Shown here piece after piece: positions 54,687 to 63,275 of a stretch of 64,000 bases of DNA. How positions within the stretch are numbered: position 1 is the stretch's first letter; each line of letters begins with the position of its first letter. Position numbers and translations under genes: made by a program. The notes below the pieces were generated by a model, which ran no database searches, had not been told where the DNA came from, and saw only the letters and a program-made list of their open reading frames with translations. The stretch is from Mycobacterium sherrisii (GTDB lineage Bacteria; Actinomycetota; Actinomycetes; Mycobacteriales; Mycobacteriaceae): positions 62,001 through 126,000 of the forward strand of contig NZ_LQPT01000040.1 in assembly GCF_002102355.1 (NCBI RefSeq), in the 5' to 3' direction.

Positions 54687-56486
54687 ATGACAACCATCAT
54701 TCCCAAGCCCACGCAAGACAAGCAGCAGCCGGGTCAACTCGTCGACATGTCGTGGGACCCGATCACCCGGATCGTGGGCAGCCTAGGCATCTACACCAAG
54801 ATCGACTTCGAGAACCGCCAAGTCGTCGAATGCCACAGCACCTCGTCGATTTTCCGCGGCTACTCGATCTTCATGAAGGGCAAGGACCCGCGCGACGCCC
54901 ACTTCATCACCAGCCGGATCTGCGGCATCTGCGGCGACAACCACGCCACCTGCTCCTGCTACGCCCAGAACATGGCCTATGGCGTCAAGCCGCCATACCT
55001 GGGCGAGTGGATCGTCAACCTCGGCGAGGCCGCGGAATACATGTTCGACCACAACATCTTCCAGGAAAACCTGGTCGGAGTGGACTTCTGCGAGAAGATG
55101 GTCGCCGAAACCAACCCCAGCGTGCTCTCGTTGGCCGAGAAGACCCCGGCCCCACAGGCCGGCGCCCACGGCTACCGGACCATCGCCGACATCATGCGTT
55201 CGCTCAACCCATTCAGCGGCGAGTTCTACCGCGAGGCGTTACAGGTCAGCCGGTGGACCCGGGAAATGTTCTGCCTGATGGAGGGTCGCCACGTGCACCC
55301 CTCCACGCTGTACCCGGGCGGAGTCGGCACCGTGGCGACCATCCAGCTGATGACCGACTACCTGACCCGGCTGATGCGCTACGTGGAGTTCATGAAGAAG
55401 GTCGTGCCCATGCACGACGACCTGTTCGACTTCTTCTACGAAGCGCTGCCCGGCTACCAGAACGTCGGACTGCGCCGCACGTTGCTCGGCTGCTGGGGTT
55501 CCTTCCAGGACCCCGAGGTATGCAACTTCGAGTACCGAGACATGGAACGCTGGGGCAACGCAATGTTCGTCACGCCGGGCGTGGTGGTCGACGGCAAGCT
55601 AGTCACCCACTCGCTGGTCGACATCAACCTCGGCATCCGAATCCTTTTGGGCAGTTCGTATTACGACGACTGGACCGACCAGGAGACGTTCGTCAAGACC
55701 GATCCGCTGGGCAACGCCGTGGACCGGCGCCACCCGTGGAACCAGCACACCAACCCCCATCCGCAGAAGCGCGACATGGATGGCGGCAAGTACAGCTGGG
55801 TGATGTCGCCGCGCTGGTTCGACGGCAAAGATCATCTGGCATTGGATACCGGCGGCGGTCCGCTGGCCCGGCTGTGGGCGACCGCCCTGGCTGGCCTGGT
55901 CGACATCGGTTACGTCAAAGCGACCGGCAGCAGCGTGCAGATCAACCTGCCCAAGACCGCCCTGTTGGGACCGGTCGAGCTGGAGTGGAAGATCCCACAG
56001 CACGGCAGCAACACGATCGAACGCGACCGGGCGCGCACCTACTTCCAGGCCTACGCCGCGGCCTGTGCGCTGCACTTCGCCGAGAAGGCGCTCGAGGAGA
56101 TCCGGGCCGGACGCACCAAGACCTGGGAGAAATTCGAGGTGCCCGACGAGGCGATCGGCTGCGGCTTCACCGAGGCGGTGCGCGGCGTGCTGAGCCACCA
56201 CCTGGTGATCCGGGACGGCAAGATCGCGAACTATCACCCCTACCCGCCCACGCCGTGGAATGCCAACCCGCGCGACAGCTTTGGCACGCCGGGCCCCTAC
56301 GAGGACGCGGTGCAGGGACAGCCGATCTTCGAGGAGAACGGCCGGGAGAACTTCAAGGGCATCGACATCATGCGCACGGTGCGTAGCTTCGACCCCTGCC
56401 TGCCGTGCGGTGTGCACATGTATCTGGGGAAGGGCAGAACCCTGGACAGACTGCACACGCCGACCCAGTCACCTGCCGAGGAGTGA
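54687..56486 (+). CDS. hhyL: [NiFe] hydrogenase large subunit, group 1h
   Basis: A 599-residue catalytic subunit with the L1 motif RICGICGDNHATCS (about residues 76-89) and the L2 motif DPCLPCGVHM (about 570-579), which supply the four Cys that hold the Ni-Fe centre. About 22 residues follow the L2 His and are probably removed by the protease encoded at 60136. ATG 54687 gives MTTIIPKP; a longer frame upstream is not supported. It forms the H2-oxidising core with HhyS and depends on the Hyp proteins around it. The next gene starts directly after its stop. Confidence 0.95.
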   Translation: MTTIIPKPTQDKQQPGQLVDMSWDPITRIVGSLGIYTKIDFENRQVVECHSTSSIFRGYSIFMKGKDPRDAHFITSRICGICGDNHATCSCYAQNMAYGVKPPYLGEWIVNLGEAAEYMFDHNIFQENLVGVDFCEKMVAETNPSVLSLAEKTPAPQAGAHGYRTIADIMRSLNPFSGEFYREALQVSRWTREMFCLMEGRHVHPSTLYPGGVGTVATIQLMTDYLTRLMRYVEFMKKVVPMHDDLFDFFYEALPGYQNVGLRRTLLGCWGSFQDPEVCNFEYRDMERWGNAMFVTPGVVVDGKLVTHSLVDINLGIRILLGSSYYDDWTDQETFVKTDPLGNAVDRRHPWNQHTNPHPQKRDMDGGKYSWVMSPRWFDGKDHLALDTGGGPLARLWATALAGLVDIGYVKATGSSVQINLPKTALLGPVELEWKIPQHGSNTIERDRARTYFQAYAAACALHFAEKALEEIRAGRTKTWEKFEVPDEAIGCGFTEAVRGVLSHHLVIRDGKIANYHPYPPTPWNANPRDSFGTPGPYEDAVQGQPIFEENGRENFKGIDIMRTVRSFDPCLPCGVHMYLGKGRTLDRLHTPTQSPAEE

Positions 56487-57386
56487 GTGAAGGTGGATCG
56501 CCCGGGGGTCCCGGACAGCGAAACACAGTGGCGCACGGCGGGCGATCGAATCCAGACACTCCTGGATTCGTGCGCCGCGGCCGGAACGGGCGCGCACGAA
56601 CGTGCGCGACAGCTGGTTCGTGAGGTGGTCGCGCTCTACGGCGCCGGGCTGGAACGGATCCTGCGGCTGGGCGGCCCGCAGCTAGCCGAGCGGCTGGCCA
56701 CCGACGACCTGGTGGCCAGCCTGCTCCTTATCCACGACCTGCATCCGCACAATGTCGACCGCCGGGTGTCGGACGCCCTGGACCGGGTCCGCCCCTACCT
56801 CGGTTCGCACGGCGGTGACGTCGAGTTGATCGACGTCACCGCGGACGGCGTTGTGCGGCTGGCGTTTCGGGGAAGCTGCAAGAGTTGCCCGTCGTCGGCG
56901 GCCACGCTGGAGCTCGCCGTCGAGGACGCGATCCGTGCCGCGGCGCCGGGCATTGCCACGATCGAGGTGGTGGGCGCCGAAGCCGCGGCCCGCCCCGCCG
57001 TTATCCCCGCCGACACGCTGTTGGCCCCACTACGCTCCAACGGCCACCGCCATTCCACCGCCACGAGCTGGCATCCGGTGCCCGAGGTCGCCGGGCTCGA
57101 ACCGGGCGACGTGGCCGGGTTCCTTGTTGCGGGCAGCACGCTACTGGTGTGCAGGCTCGGTGACCTGCCCCTGGCCTACCGTGACTACTGCCCGGTGTGC
57201 GACGACTCCCTGGCAGGGGCACAGCTACGCGAAACGATGCTGGGCTGCCCGCGCTGCGGCACGCAGTTCGACGTGGCGCACGCGGGTGCGGGGCCCAACG
57301 GTTCCCACCTCGACCCGCTCCCCCTGCTGCTGCGCGACGGGGTGCCCTCGGTCGCGCTGCCCGAGCCGCTGGGGGCGGGCAGATGA
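56487..57386 (+). CDS. hhyE: NifU-like / Rieske-like iron-sulfur protein (HhyE type)
   Basis: A 299-residue hybrid. An N-terminal helical part is followed by a NifU C-type domain (about residues 85-160: VRPYLGSHGGDVELIDV, GSCKSCPSSAATLELAVEDAI). A Rieske-like fold (about 195-285) follows, in which the two ligand loops read YCPVCDDSL and GCPRCGTQFD, so His ligands are replaced by Cys. It resembles the HhyE/HucE Fe-S proteins linked to mycobacterial uptake hydrogenases and probably relays electrons from HhyS. Start GTG 56487 follows the hhyL stop with no gap. Confidence 0.82.
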   Translation: MKVDRPGVPDSETQWRTAGDRIQTLLDSCAAAGTGAHERARQLVREVVALYGAGLERILRLGGPQLAERLATDDLVASLLLIHDLHPHNVDRRVSDALDRVRPYLGSHGGDVELIDVTADGVVRLAFRGSCKSCPSSAATLELAVEDAIRAAAPGIATIEVVGAEAAARPAVIPADTLLAPLRSNGHRHSTATSWHPVPEVAGLEPGDVAGFLVAGSTLLVCRLGDLPLAYRDYCPVCDDSLAGAQLRETMLGCPRCGTQFDVAHAGAGPNGSHLDPLPLLLRDGVPSVALPEPLGAGR

Positions 57387-58018
57387 CCAGTCCCTACGAC
57401 GTTTTGGCCCGCATCACCGCGGTGCGGTCGGTTCCCGAGCCGGCCGGCGAGCGCTGCGAAATGTGCTCCGAGCTGATCGCGGACGAGCATCAGCATGTGG
57501 TGAATGTCGCCGGCCGCCAACTGTTGTGCGTGTGCCGAGCCTGCTATCTGCTGTTCACCGACGTCGATGCCGAACTGCGTTATCGCGCGGTGCCGGACCG
57601 GTATCTGGCCTTCCCGGACTTCGCGCTGGACCGGCAGACCTGGGACGCCTTGCAGATCCCGGTCGGGGTGGCATTCTTTTTCAGGAACTCCGCGCTGCGG
57701 CGCACCGTCGCGTTCTACCCCGGCCCGGCCGGGGCGTGCGAGTCCGAATTGGACCTCGCCGCCTGGAACGCCCTCAGCAACGCCGACGCCCGGGTGCACC
57801 TGCTGACCGACGACGTCGAAGCCCTGCTGGTGCGGGCACCCGAATCAGGTTCTCCGCACACGTATCTCGTCCCCATCGACGCCTGCTATGAGTTCGTCGG
57901 TCGATTGCGGCTGCTGTGGCGCGGGTTCGACGGCGGCCAACAGGCGCGCGACTTCATCGACGGCTTCTTCGCCACGATCGACGCCCGCGCCTCGCAAACA
58001 CCCGGGACACCACCATGA
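57383..58018 (+). CDS. DUF5947 family hydrogenase-cluster protein
   Basis: A 211-residue protein with a Cys-rich N-terminus: C25-x2-C28, then His36/His38, then C49-x-C51-x2-C54 (CVCRAC), a likely metal or cluster site. The rest is an alpha/beta region with no motif I recognise. The family is found beside actinobacterial [NiFe] hydrogenases; I assign it to DUF5947 from composition and place. ATG 57383 overlaps the hhyE stop and its stop overlaps the next start (both ATGA). Confidence 0.7.
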   Translation: MTSPYDVLARITAVRSVPEPAGERCEMCSELIADEHQHVVNVAGRQLLCVCRACYLLFTDVDAELRYRAVPDRYLAFPDFALDRQTWDALQIPVGVAFFFRNSALRRTVAFYPGPAGACESELDLAAWNALSNADARVHLLTDDVEALLVRAPESGSPHTYLVPIDACYEFVGRLRLLWRGFDGGQQARDFIDGFFATIDARASQTPGTPP

Positions 58019-58653
58019 CCGAGGTGAACTTCGCGGTGCTCGACGTCGCACCCGAACCCTATGCCGTCACCCCGGTGCTCACCGCCCGCGTCGGCGTGAC
58101 CGCCGACGGCGACGATCCGGTGCACGCCATCGCGCTGCGCTGCCAGGTGCGCATCGAGCCGGCGCGCCGGCCGTACACCGACGGGGAAGCGGCCGGGCTG
58201 ACCGACCTGTTCGGCCCGCGTGAGCGCTGGACGAGCACCCAGCACGGCTTCCTTTGGCAGCACTGCGCCGCTATGGTGCCCGGGTTCACCGGCCACAGCA
58301 CGGTGGACCTGGCGCTGGAATGCACCTATGACTTCGAAGTCGCGGCCGCGAAGTATCTGCACGCGCTGCGCGACGGCGCGATACCGCTGCAATTCCTGTT
58401 CAGCGGAACCGTATTCGTCAGGTCAGGGCGTGGCTTCTCGGTCCGGCAGGTGCCGTGGGACCGCGAGTGCCGCTACGACATGCCGGTCGACGTCTGGCGC
58501 GCGCTGATGGCACAGCACTTCCCCAACTCGGGCTGGGTGCGGTTGGGTCACGAGACCATCGCCGCACTGATCGCCTACAAGTCCGCACAAGGCTTGCTCG
58601 ACCTGGACGGCGCGGTGACCTCGCTGTTGGACTTCGAACGGACCGCGGTATGA
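58015..58653 (+). CDS. DUF6084 family hydrogenase-cluster protein
   Basis: A 212-residue protein, beta-rich, with no signal peptide or membrane segment (MTEVNFAVLDVAPEPYAVTP; LLFSG-type and WDRECRYDMPVDVW segments). No metal motif is evident. I place it in DUF6084 from its fixed position in actinobacterial hydrogenase operons. It is coupled by ATGA overlaps on both sides, so its dosage is tied to its neighbours. The role is unknown, perhaps assembly or stability of the complex. Confidence 0.65.
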   Translation: MTEVNFAVLDVAPEPYAVTPVLTARVGVTADGDDPVHAIALRCQVRIEPARRPYTDGEAAGLTDLFGPRERWTSTQHGFLWQHCAAMVPGFTGHSTVDLALECTYDFEVAAAKYLHALRDGAIPLQFLFSGTVFVRSGRGFSVRQVPWDRECRYDMPVDVWRALMAQHFPNSGWVRLGHETIAALIAYKSAQGLLDLDGAVTSLLDFERTAV

Positions 58654-60011
58654 CCACGCCGACCTGGGACCGGGCCCGCGCCGTCGCCGACGCGGTGCTC
58701 TACGAGGGCTACCTGCTGTACCCGTACCGTGGTACCTCCGCCAAGAATCAATCACGTTGGCAATTCGGCGTTTTAGGGCCACCCGATGCGGGCGAGGCAG
58801 GCCTTGGCGAAGACGACGCCCTGGCGGCGCAGTTCCTGGTCGAGGACGCCGAGGCGATCACCGTGGTGGTGCGTTTTTTACAGTTGCAACACCGGCGGGC
58901 CGAGCGCGAGGAAGCCGACGGGCGGTTCACACCCGTCGGGCAATTGACAACGCCGGCCGGGTCCTGGCTGACCTGGGATGAGGCCGTCGAATGCGAGAGC
59001 TCGTTCGGGCCCATCGCATTAGGTGATCTGCCGTGCACAGCGCCAGTCGTGGCGGGCGCGGCGGTCGACATCGAAGTGCTCGGCGGTGGCCGCCTGGTGC
59101 GCGAACGCAAACAGATTCGCGGCGAGCTCACCCTCTCCAGCGAAGCCGACGGCGCCGTGCGCAGGATGTCGGCGCGGTTGACCAACTCCGGCGCCGCAGC
59201 ACTCGACAAGGACGACGCGATCGCCCGGTCGATGATCGGCACCCACCTGATCGCCGTGGTTACAGGGGGCCGGTTCGTCTCGATGCTCGAGCCGCCGGCA
59301 GCGGCCGCCGACGCGGTGTCCCGATGCCGCCAACACCGCTGCTTCCCGGTCCTGGCCGGCCCGCCCGACAGCCAGGACACGCTGCTGATCTCGCCGATCA
59401 TTCTGTACGACCACCCCGAAGTCGCCGAGCAAAGCAACACCGCGCTCTACGACTGCACCGAGATCGACGAAATCCTGACCCTGCGCGTGCTGACGATGAC
59501 CGACGACGAGAAGGCGCAGGCGCGGGCCACCGACCCACGGGCCGCCCGGATCATCGACCAGTGCGACGCGATGTCAGCCGAGGCGATGGCACGCCTGCAC
59601 GGCGTGCTGCGCGACCCGCACCGCGTCGACCCGTCCGCAGGCCTGATTCCCGCGGTGCCCGACGGCATCGATTGGTGGGATCCGCTCGCCGACAACGCCG
59701 TTCGACCCGAGCTGGACGCCGTCCTGGTGCACGGGACCCAGGTGGCCCGGGGCAGCCTGGTCCGGCTGCGGCCACGCCGCAACGCTGACGCGCAGGACAT
59801 CTTCGTCGCCGGCCGGACCGCACGCGTCACGTCGGTGCACGAGGACGTCGAGGGCAACAAACACATCGGGGTTGTGGTCGACGACGACCCCGCCGCCGAC
59901 CTGCACGACTGGTACGGCCGCTATTTGTACTTCTCTCCCGACGAGATCGAGCCGCTGGCAGCAGCGCACGACATCACAGCCCCGGAAAGGAGTTCGACAT
60001 GGAAATCGTAG
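58650..60011 (+). CDS. hydrogenase-cluster protein of unknown function
   Basis: A 453-residue soluble protein I do not recognise. It is mostly beta-rich up to about residue 250 (VLYEGYLLYPYRGTSAKNQS, WLTWDEAVECESSFGPI, SARLTNSGAAALDKDDA), with an acidic middle and a C-terminal small domain (RGSLVRLRPRRNADAQDIFVAG, VVDDDPAADLHDWYGRYLYF). It is coupled to the DUF6084 gene by ATGA and overlaps the 39-residue membrane gene by 13 bases. Its retention inside the operon implies a specific hydrogenase function, which cannot be named. Confidence 0.7.
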   Translation: MTTPTWDRARAVADAVLYEGYLLYPYRGTSAKNQSRWQFGVLGPPDAGEAGLGEDDALAAQFLVEDAEAITVVVRFLQLQHRRAEREEADGRFTPVGQLTTPAGSWLTWDEAVECESSFGPIALGDLPCTAPVVAGAAVDIEVLGGGRLVRERKQIRGELTLSSEADGAVRRMSARLTNSGAAALDKDDAIARSMIGTHLIAVVTGGRFVSMLEPPAAAADAVSRCRQHRCFPVLAGPPDSQDTLLISPIILYDHPEVAEQSNTALYDCTEIDEILTLRVLTMTDDEKAQARATDPRAARIIDQCDAMSAEAMARLHGVLRDPHRVDPSAGLIPAVPDGIDWWDPLADNAVRPELDAVLVHGTQVARGSLVRLRPRRNADAQDIFVAGRTARVTSVHEDVEGNKHIGVVVDDDPAADLHDWYGRYLYFSPDEIEPLAAAHDITAPERSSTWKS

Positions 60012-60118
60012 GTTGGGTATTCGTCGCCCTGATCGCCCTGGCGGTCGGGATCGCGTTGGCGCTGGGTGTGGTATCGCTGCCAGATGCCCGCCGCTATCTG
60101 AAATTGAGGCGCATGTAG
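59999..60118 (+). CDS. 39-residue single-helix membrane protein (DUF6893-like)
   Basis: A very short gene encoding MEIVGWVFVALIALAVGIAL and then a basic tail ending DARRYLKLRRM. One transmembrane helix spans about residues 4-25 with the Arg/Lys-rich end on the inside. AAAGGAG sits 7 bases before the ATG, which supports translation. It overlaps the preceding gene by 13 bases. Small helices of this type accompany actinobacterial hydrogenase operons and could anchor the otherwise soluble HhyS/HhyL to the membrane. Confidence 0.75.
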   Translation: MEIVGWVFVALIALAVGIALALGVVSLPDARRYLKLRRM

Positions 60119-60135
60119 CCGCATCGGGGACGGTC

Positions 60136-60630
60136 ATGACAGCGCGAATCCTGGTGGCTGGCATCGGCAACATCTTTCTGGGCGACGACGGGTTCGGCTC
60201 CGAAGTGGTCCGCAACGCCGCGTTGCCGCGCAACGATCCCAGTGTCCGCGTCACCGACTACGGCGTCTCCGGCATGCACCTGGCCTACGACCTGCTCGAC
60301 GACTGGGACGGCTTGGTGCTCGTCGACGCGGTGCCCAATCGTGGCAACCCGGGCACCTTACACGTGTTCCAGGCTGACCACGACGATTCCCGTTGCGCGG
60401 CAAACGGTCTCGATGGACACAGCATGAATCCCGCCGCGGTGTTCGCCAATCTGCGGGCGCTGGGGGGCACACCGCCCTACACCGTGGTCGTGGGGTGCGA
60501 GGCGAGCAGCGTCGAGGAGGGCATCGGCCTCACCGACCCCGTCGCCATGGCTGTGCCACGGGCCGCGCAGGCCGTCGAGGAGATCGTCGCCGCGTTGCGG
60601 TCTACCAACCCGAGCGTCGAGGGGTGTTGA
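60136..60630 (+). CDS. hydrogenase maturation protease
   Basis: A 164-residue HyaD/HybD-type endopeptidase that removes the C-terminal peptide of the large subunit after nickel insertion. It has GIGNIFLGDDGFGSEVV (first nickel-sensing acid, Glu in GSEVV), LVLVDAVPNRGNPGTL (Asp) and DGHSMNPAAV (His). ATG 60136 gives MTARILVAGIGN. It fits the 22-residue tail after the L2 motif of HhyL. It is followed after 1 base by hypC. Confidence 0.92.
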   Translation: MTARILVAGIGNIFLGDDGFGSEVVRNAALPRNDPSVRVTDYGVSGMHLAYDLLDDWDGLVLVDAVPNRGNPGTLHVFQADHDDSRCAANGLDGHSMNPAAVFANLRALGGTPPYTVVVGCEASSVEEGIGLTDPVAMAVPRAAQAVEEIVAALRSTNPSVEGC

Positions 60631-60631
60631 C

Positions 60632-60886
60632 ATGTGCCTGGGAATTCCGGGGCAGGTGATCGAGTTGCTGGACGGCTACGAAGGCCAGCTCGCGTTGGTC
60701 GACGTCGCGGGCGAGCAGCGCAAGGTCAATGTCGGCATGCTGCCGGAGGAGACGTTCGCGCCCGGCGACTGGGTGATCATCCACCTGGGCTTCGTGGTCG
60801 AAAAGACCGATCGCGCCGGTGCCGACCAGGCGATGGAGGGTCTCGAGTTGATGGGTCGGGGAATCGCACCCTCGGCCGGCGGCTGA
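60632..60886 (+). CDS. hypC: hydrogenase maturation chaperone HypC
   Basis: An 84-residue HypC beginning MCLGIPGQVIEL, with the essential Cys2 that carries the Fe(CN)2CO unit between HypD and the large subunit. It has the small OB-fold (KVNVGMLPEETFAPGDWVIIHLGF). It is one base from each neighbour, in the usual protease-hypC-hypF order of this operon. Confidence 0.95.
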   Translation: MCLGIPGQVIELLDGYEGQLALVDVAGEQRKVNVGMLPEETFAPGDWVIIHLGFVVEKTDRAGADQAMEGLELMGRGIAPSAGG

Positions 60887-60887
60887 G

Positions 60888-63275
60888 ATGACCGGCGCAC
60901 CCCTGCTGCTACGGCCCGACCTCGCCACGGACCACGTGCGGCAGCGCCTCACCGTCACCGGTGTTGTCCAGGGGGTGGGCTTCCGCCCGTTCGTGCACCG
61001 GCTTGCCAACGAGCTGGGCCTGGCCGGTTTCGTCGGAAACGATTGCGGCGCAGTGTTCATCGAAATACAGGGCGAACGGCCCCAGGTGGCGGAATTCGTG
61101 CGCCGGCTCGCCGCCGATGCGCCGCCGCTGGCCCGCCTCACCGCGGTCACGTCGACCGACCTGATGACCGACCCGGCATGCGGCGGCCAATTTCGGATCG
61201 TGGCCAGCGCGCCGACCGGCATTGGTAAGACGCCCATCTCCCCCGACATCGCGGTGTGCGACGAGTGTGTCGCCGAGCTGTTCGACCCGGGTAACCGCCG
61301 CTATCGGCACCCGTTCGTCACCTGCACCAACTGCGGACCCCGGTTCACCATCATCCGCGAGCTACCCTACGACCGCCCGGCCACCACGATGGCTGGATTC
61401 CCGATGTGTGACCGGTGCGCCGCCGAATACCACGATCCCGCGGACCGCCGATTCCACGCCCAACCCATCGCCTGCCCCGAATGCGGTCCCGCGCTGTGGT
61501 TCTCGGCCGGGACACGGCGGGTCGCCGGCTCCGATCCGGCAGTGGCGGCCGCACAACGGGCATTGGCGACCGGAGCGGTGGTCGCCATCAAGGGAATCGG
61601 CGGCTACCACCTGGCGTGCGCCGTGCAGGACGAGACAGCCGTCGACACGTTGCGCGCCCGAAAGACGCGCGGCGCCAAGCCGTTCGCCATGCTGGTCCGC
61701 GACCTCGATGTGGCGCGCCGCTACGCCCACCTCGACGCAACCGGGGCGACGGTACTGACGAGCCCCGCTCGCCCGATAGTGTTGTTGCGGCGCCGCCGGG
61801 ACGCACCCGTCGCCGAAGCCGTTGCACCGGGCCACCCGCTGCTCGGCTTGATGCTGCCGTACTCCCCCCTCCACCACCTCCTATTGACGGAAGTTCCGGG
61901 AGGCCCCGGCGCCGAAGCGGCACCGGAAGCGTTGGTACTCACCAGCGCCAACCGCAGCGACGAACCGATTTGCTTCACCGACGACGACGTCGAGGCCAGG
62001 CTGCCGGAACTCTGCGATGCGATCCTCGACCACGATCGGCCCATTCACGTGCCCTGTGACGACTCCGTGGTGCGCGTCGTAAGGGACGACGCCGAAGGCA
62101 GCGAACTCCCGCTGCGCCGGTCCCGCGGCTACGCACCGCTGCCGATCGACCTGAACCTCGATGGGCGCATCGACGCGCGACGGGCCCCCAGCGTCCTGGC
62201 GGTGGGCGGGGAACTGAAGAACACCTTCTGTCTCACCGACGGTGCGCTCGCCTACCTGTCCGGTCATATCGGGGACATGGCTACCTGGGAGACCCTGCGT
62301 GCATTCGAGCGGGCGGTTGGTCAACTCAGCGAGATCCGAGGCACCCCAACACGATTCGCGGCCGACCTGCATCCGGGGTATCACACCCGCAATTGGGCCG
62401 AGCGCCACGGCGGCGGCAGGCCACTGGATCTGATCCAACACCACCACGCGCACGTCGTGTCGCTGTTGGCCGAACACGGGCGCATCGGCGAACCTGTCGT
62501 GGGCGTGGCCTTCGACGGCACCGGCTACGGTCCCGATCACACCATCTGGGGCGGGGAGATTCTCACCCTCGGGCCGGACAGCCACCGCTTCGCGCGGGCG
62601 GCCCACCTGCGTCCGGCGCCACTGCCCGGCGGCGACTCGGCGATCCGCAATCCATGGCGGGCGGCACTGTCCCAGTTATGGATCGCCGGCATCGACTTCG
62701 GCGGCGACCTCGCACCGGTCGCCGCAGCCACCCCGGACGAACTACGGCTGGTCCGCTCGCAATTGGAAACCGGTGCGGGATGTGTCCCGTGTTCCAGCGT
62801 GGGGCGGCTGTTCGACGCGGTCGCGTCGCTACTCGGGGTGCGACACCGCGTCGACTACGAAGGCCAGGCCGCGATCGAACTCGAGGCACTCGCCGAACGC
62901 GCCGACGGCCCCGTTCCCTCGCTACCGCTGCCGGTCCGTCCCAACGGGGTGATCGACCCAACCACCCTGATCCAAACGATGGTCTCGGCGCTGTACGCCG
63001 GTACCCCACCCGCGCGGCTGGCCGCCGCGTTTCACCGGGCGATCGCGGCCGCGGTCGCCAAGGCAGTCTCGCTGGTGGCCGGGCCCACCCGACTGGTCGG
63101 CCTTACTGGCGGCGTGTTCCAGAACGTACTGCTGCTACGCCTATGTCGGGAATTGTTGCAAAACAACGGCTTTGAGGTGCTGAGCCACCACTTGGTGCCA
63201 CCTAACGACGGCGGACTGGCGTTGGGACAGGCAGTGATCTCGATGCTGACCGCGCTCGAGGAGGCAAAGACATGA
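60888..63275 (+). CDS. hypF: carbamoyltransferase HypF
   Basis: A 795-residue enzyme that makes the thiocarbamate precursor of the active-site cyanides from carbamoyl phosphate. Domains in order: acylphosphatase (VQGVGFRPFVHRLANEL, about residues 25-105), two zinc fingers (CDECVAELF ... CTNCGP and CDRCAAEYH ... CPECGP), a YrdC-like domain (about 210-410) and a Kae1-like domain with the metal-binding HHHAHVVSLLAEH (about 523) and AFDGTGYGPDHTIWGGE. Length is normal. Its stop overlaps the following gene (ATGA). Confidence 0.95.
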   Translation: MTGAPLLLRPDLATDHVRQRLTVTGVVQGVGFRPFVHRLANELGLAGFVGNDCGAVFIEIQGERPQVAEFVRRLAADAPPLARLTAVTSTDLMTDPACGGQFRIVASAPTGIGKTPISPDIAVCDECVAELFDPGNRRYRHPFVTCTNCGPRFTIIRELPYDRPATTMAGFPMCDRCAAEYHDPADRRFHAQPIACPECGPALWFSAGTRRVAGSDPAVAAAQRALATGAVVAIKGIGGYHLACAVQDETAVDTLRARKTRGAKPFAMLVRDLDVARRYAHLDATGATVLTSPARPIVLLRRRRDAPVAEAVAPGHPLLGLMLPYSPLHHLLLTEVPGGPGAEAAPEALVLTSANRSDEPICFTDDDVEARLPELCDAILDHDRPIHVPCDDSVVRVVRDDAEGSELPLRRSRGYAPLPIDLNLDGRIDARRAPSVLAVGGELKNTFCLTDGALAYLSGHIGDMATWETLRAFERAVGQLSEIRGTPTRFAADLHPGYHTRNWAERHGGGRPLDLIQHHHAHVVSLLAEHGRIGEPVVGVAFDGTGYGPDHTIWGGEILTLGPDSHRFARAAHLRPAPLPGGDSAIRNPWRAALSQLWIAGIDFGGDLAPVAAATPDELRLVRSQLETGAGCVPCSSVGRLFDAVASLLGVRHRVDYEGQAAIELEALAERADGPVPSLPLPVRPNGVIDPTTLIQTMVSALYAGTPPARLAAAFHRAIAAAVAKAVSLVAGPTRLVGLTGGVFQNVLLLRLCRELLQNNGFEVLSHHLVPPNDGGLALGQAVISMLTALEEAKT

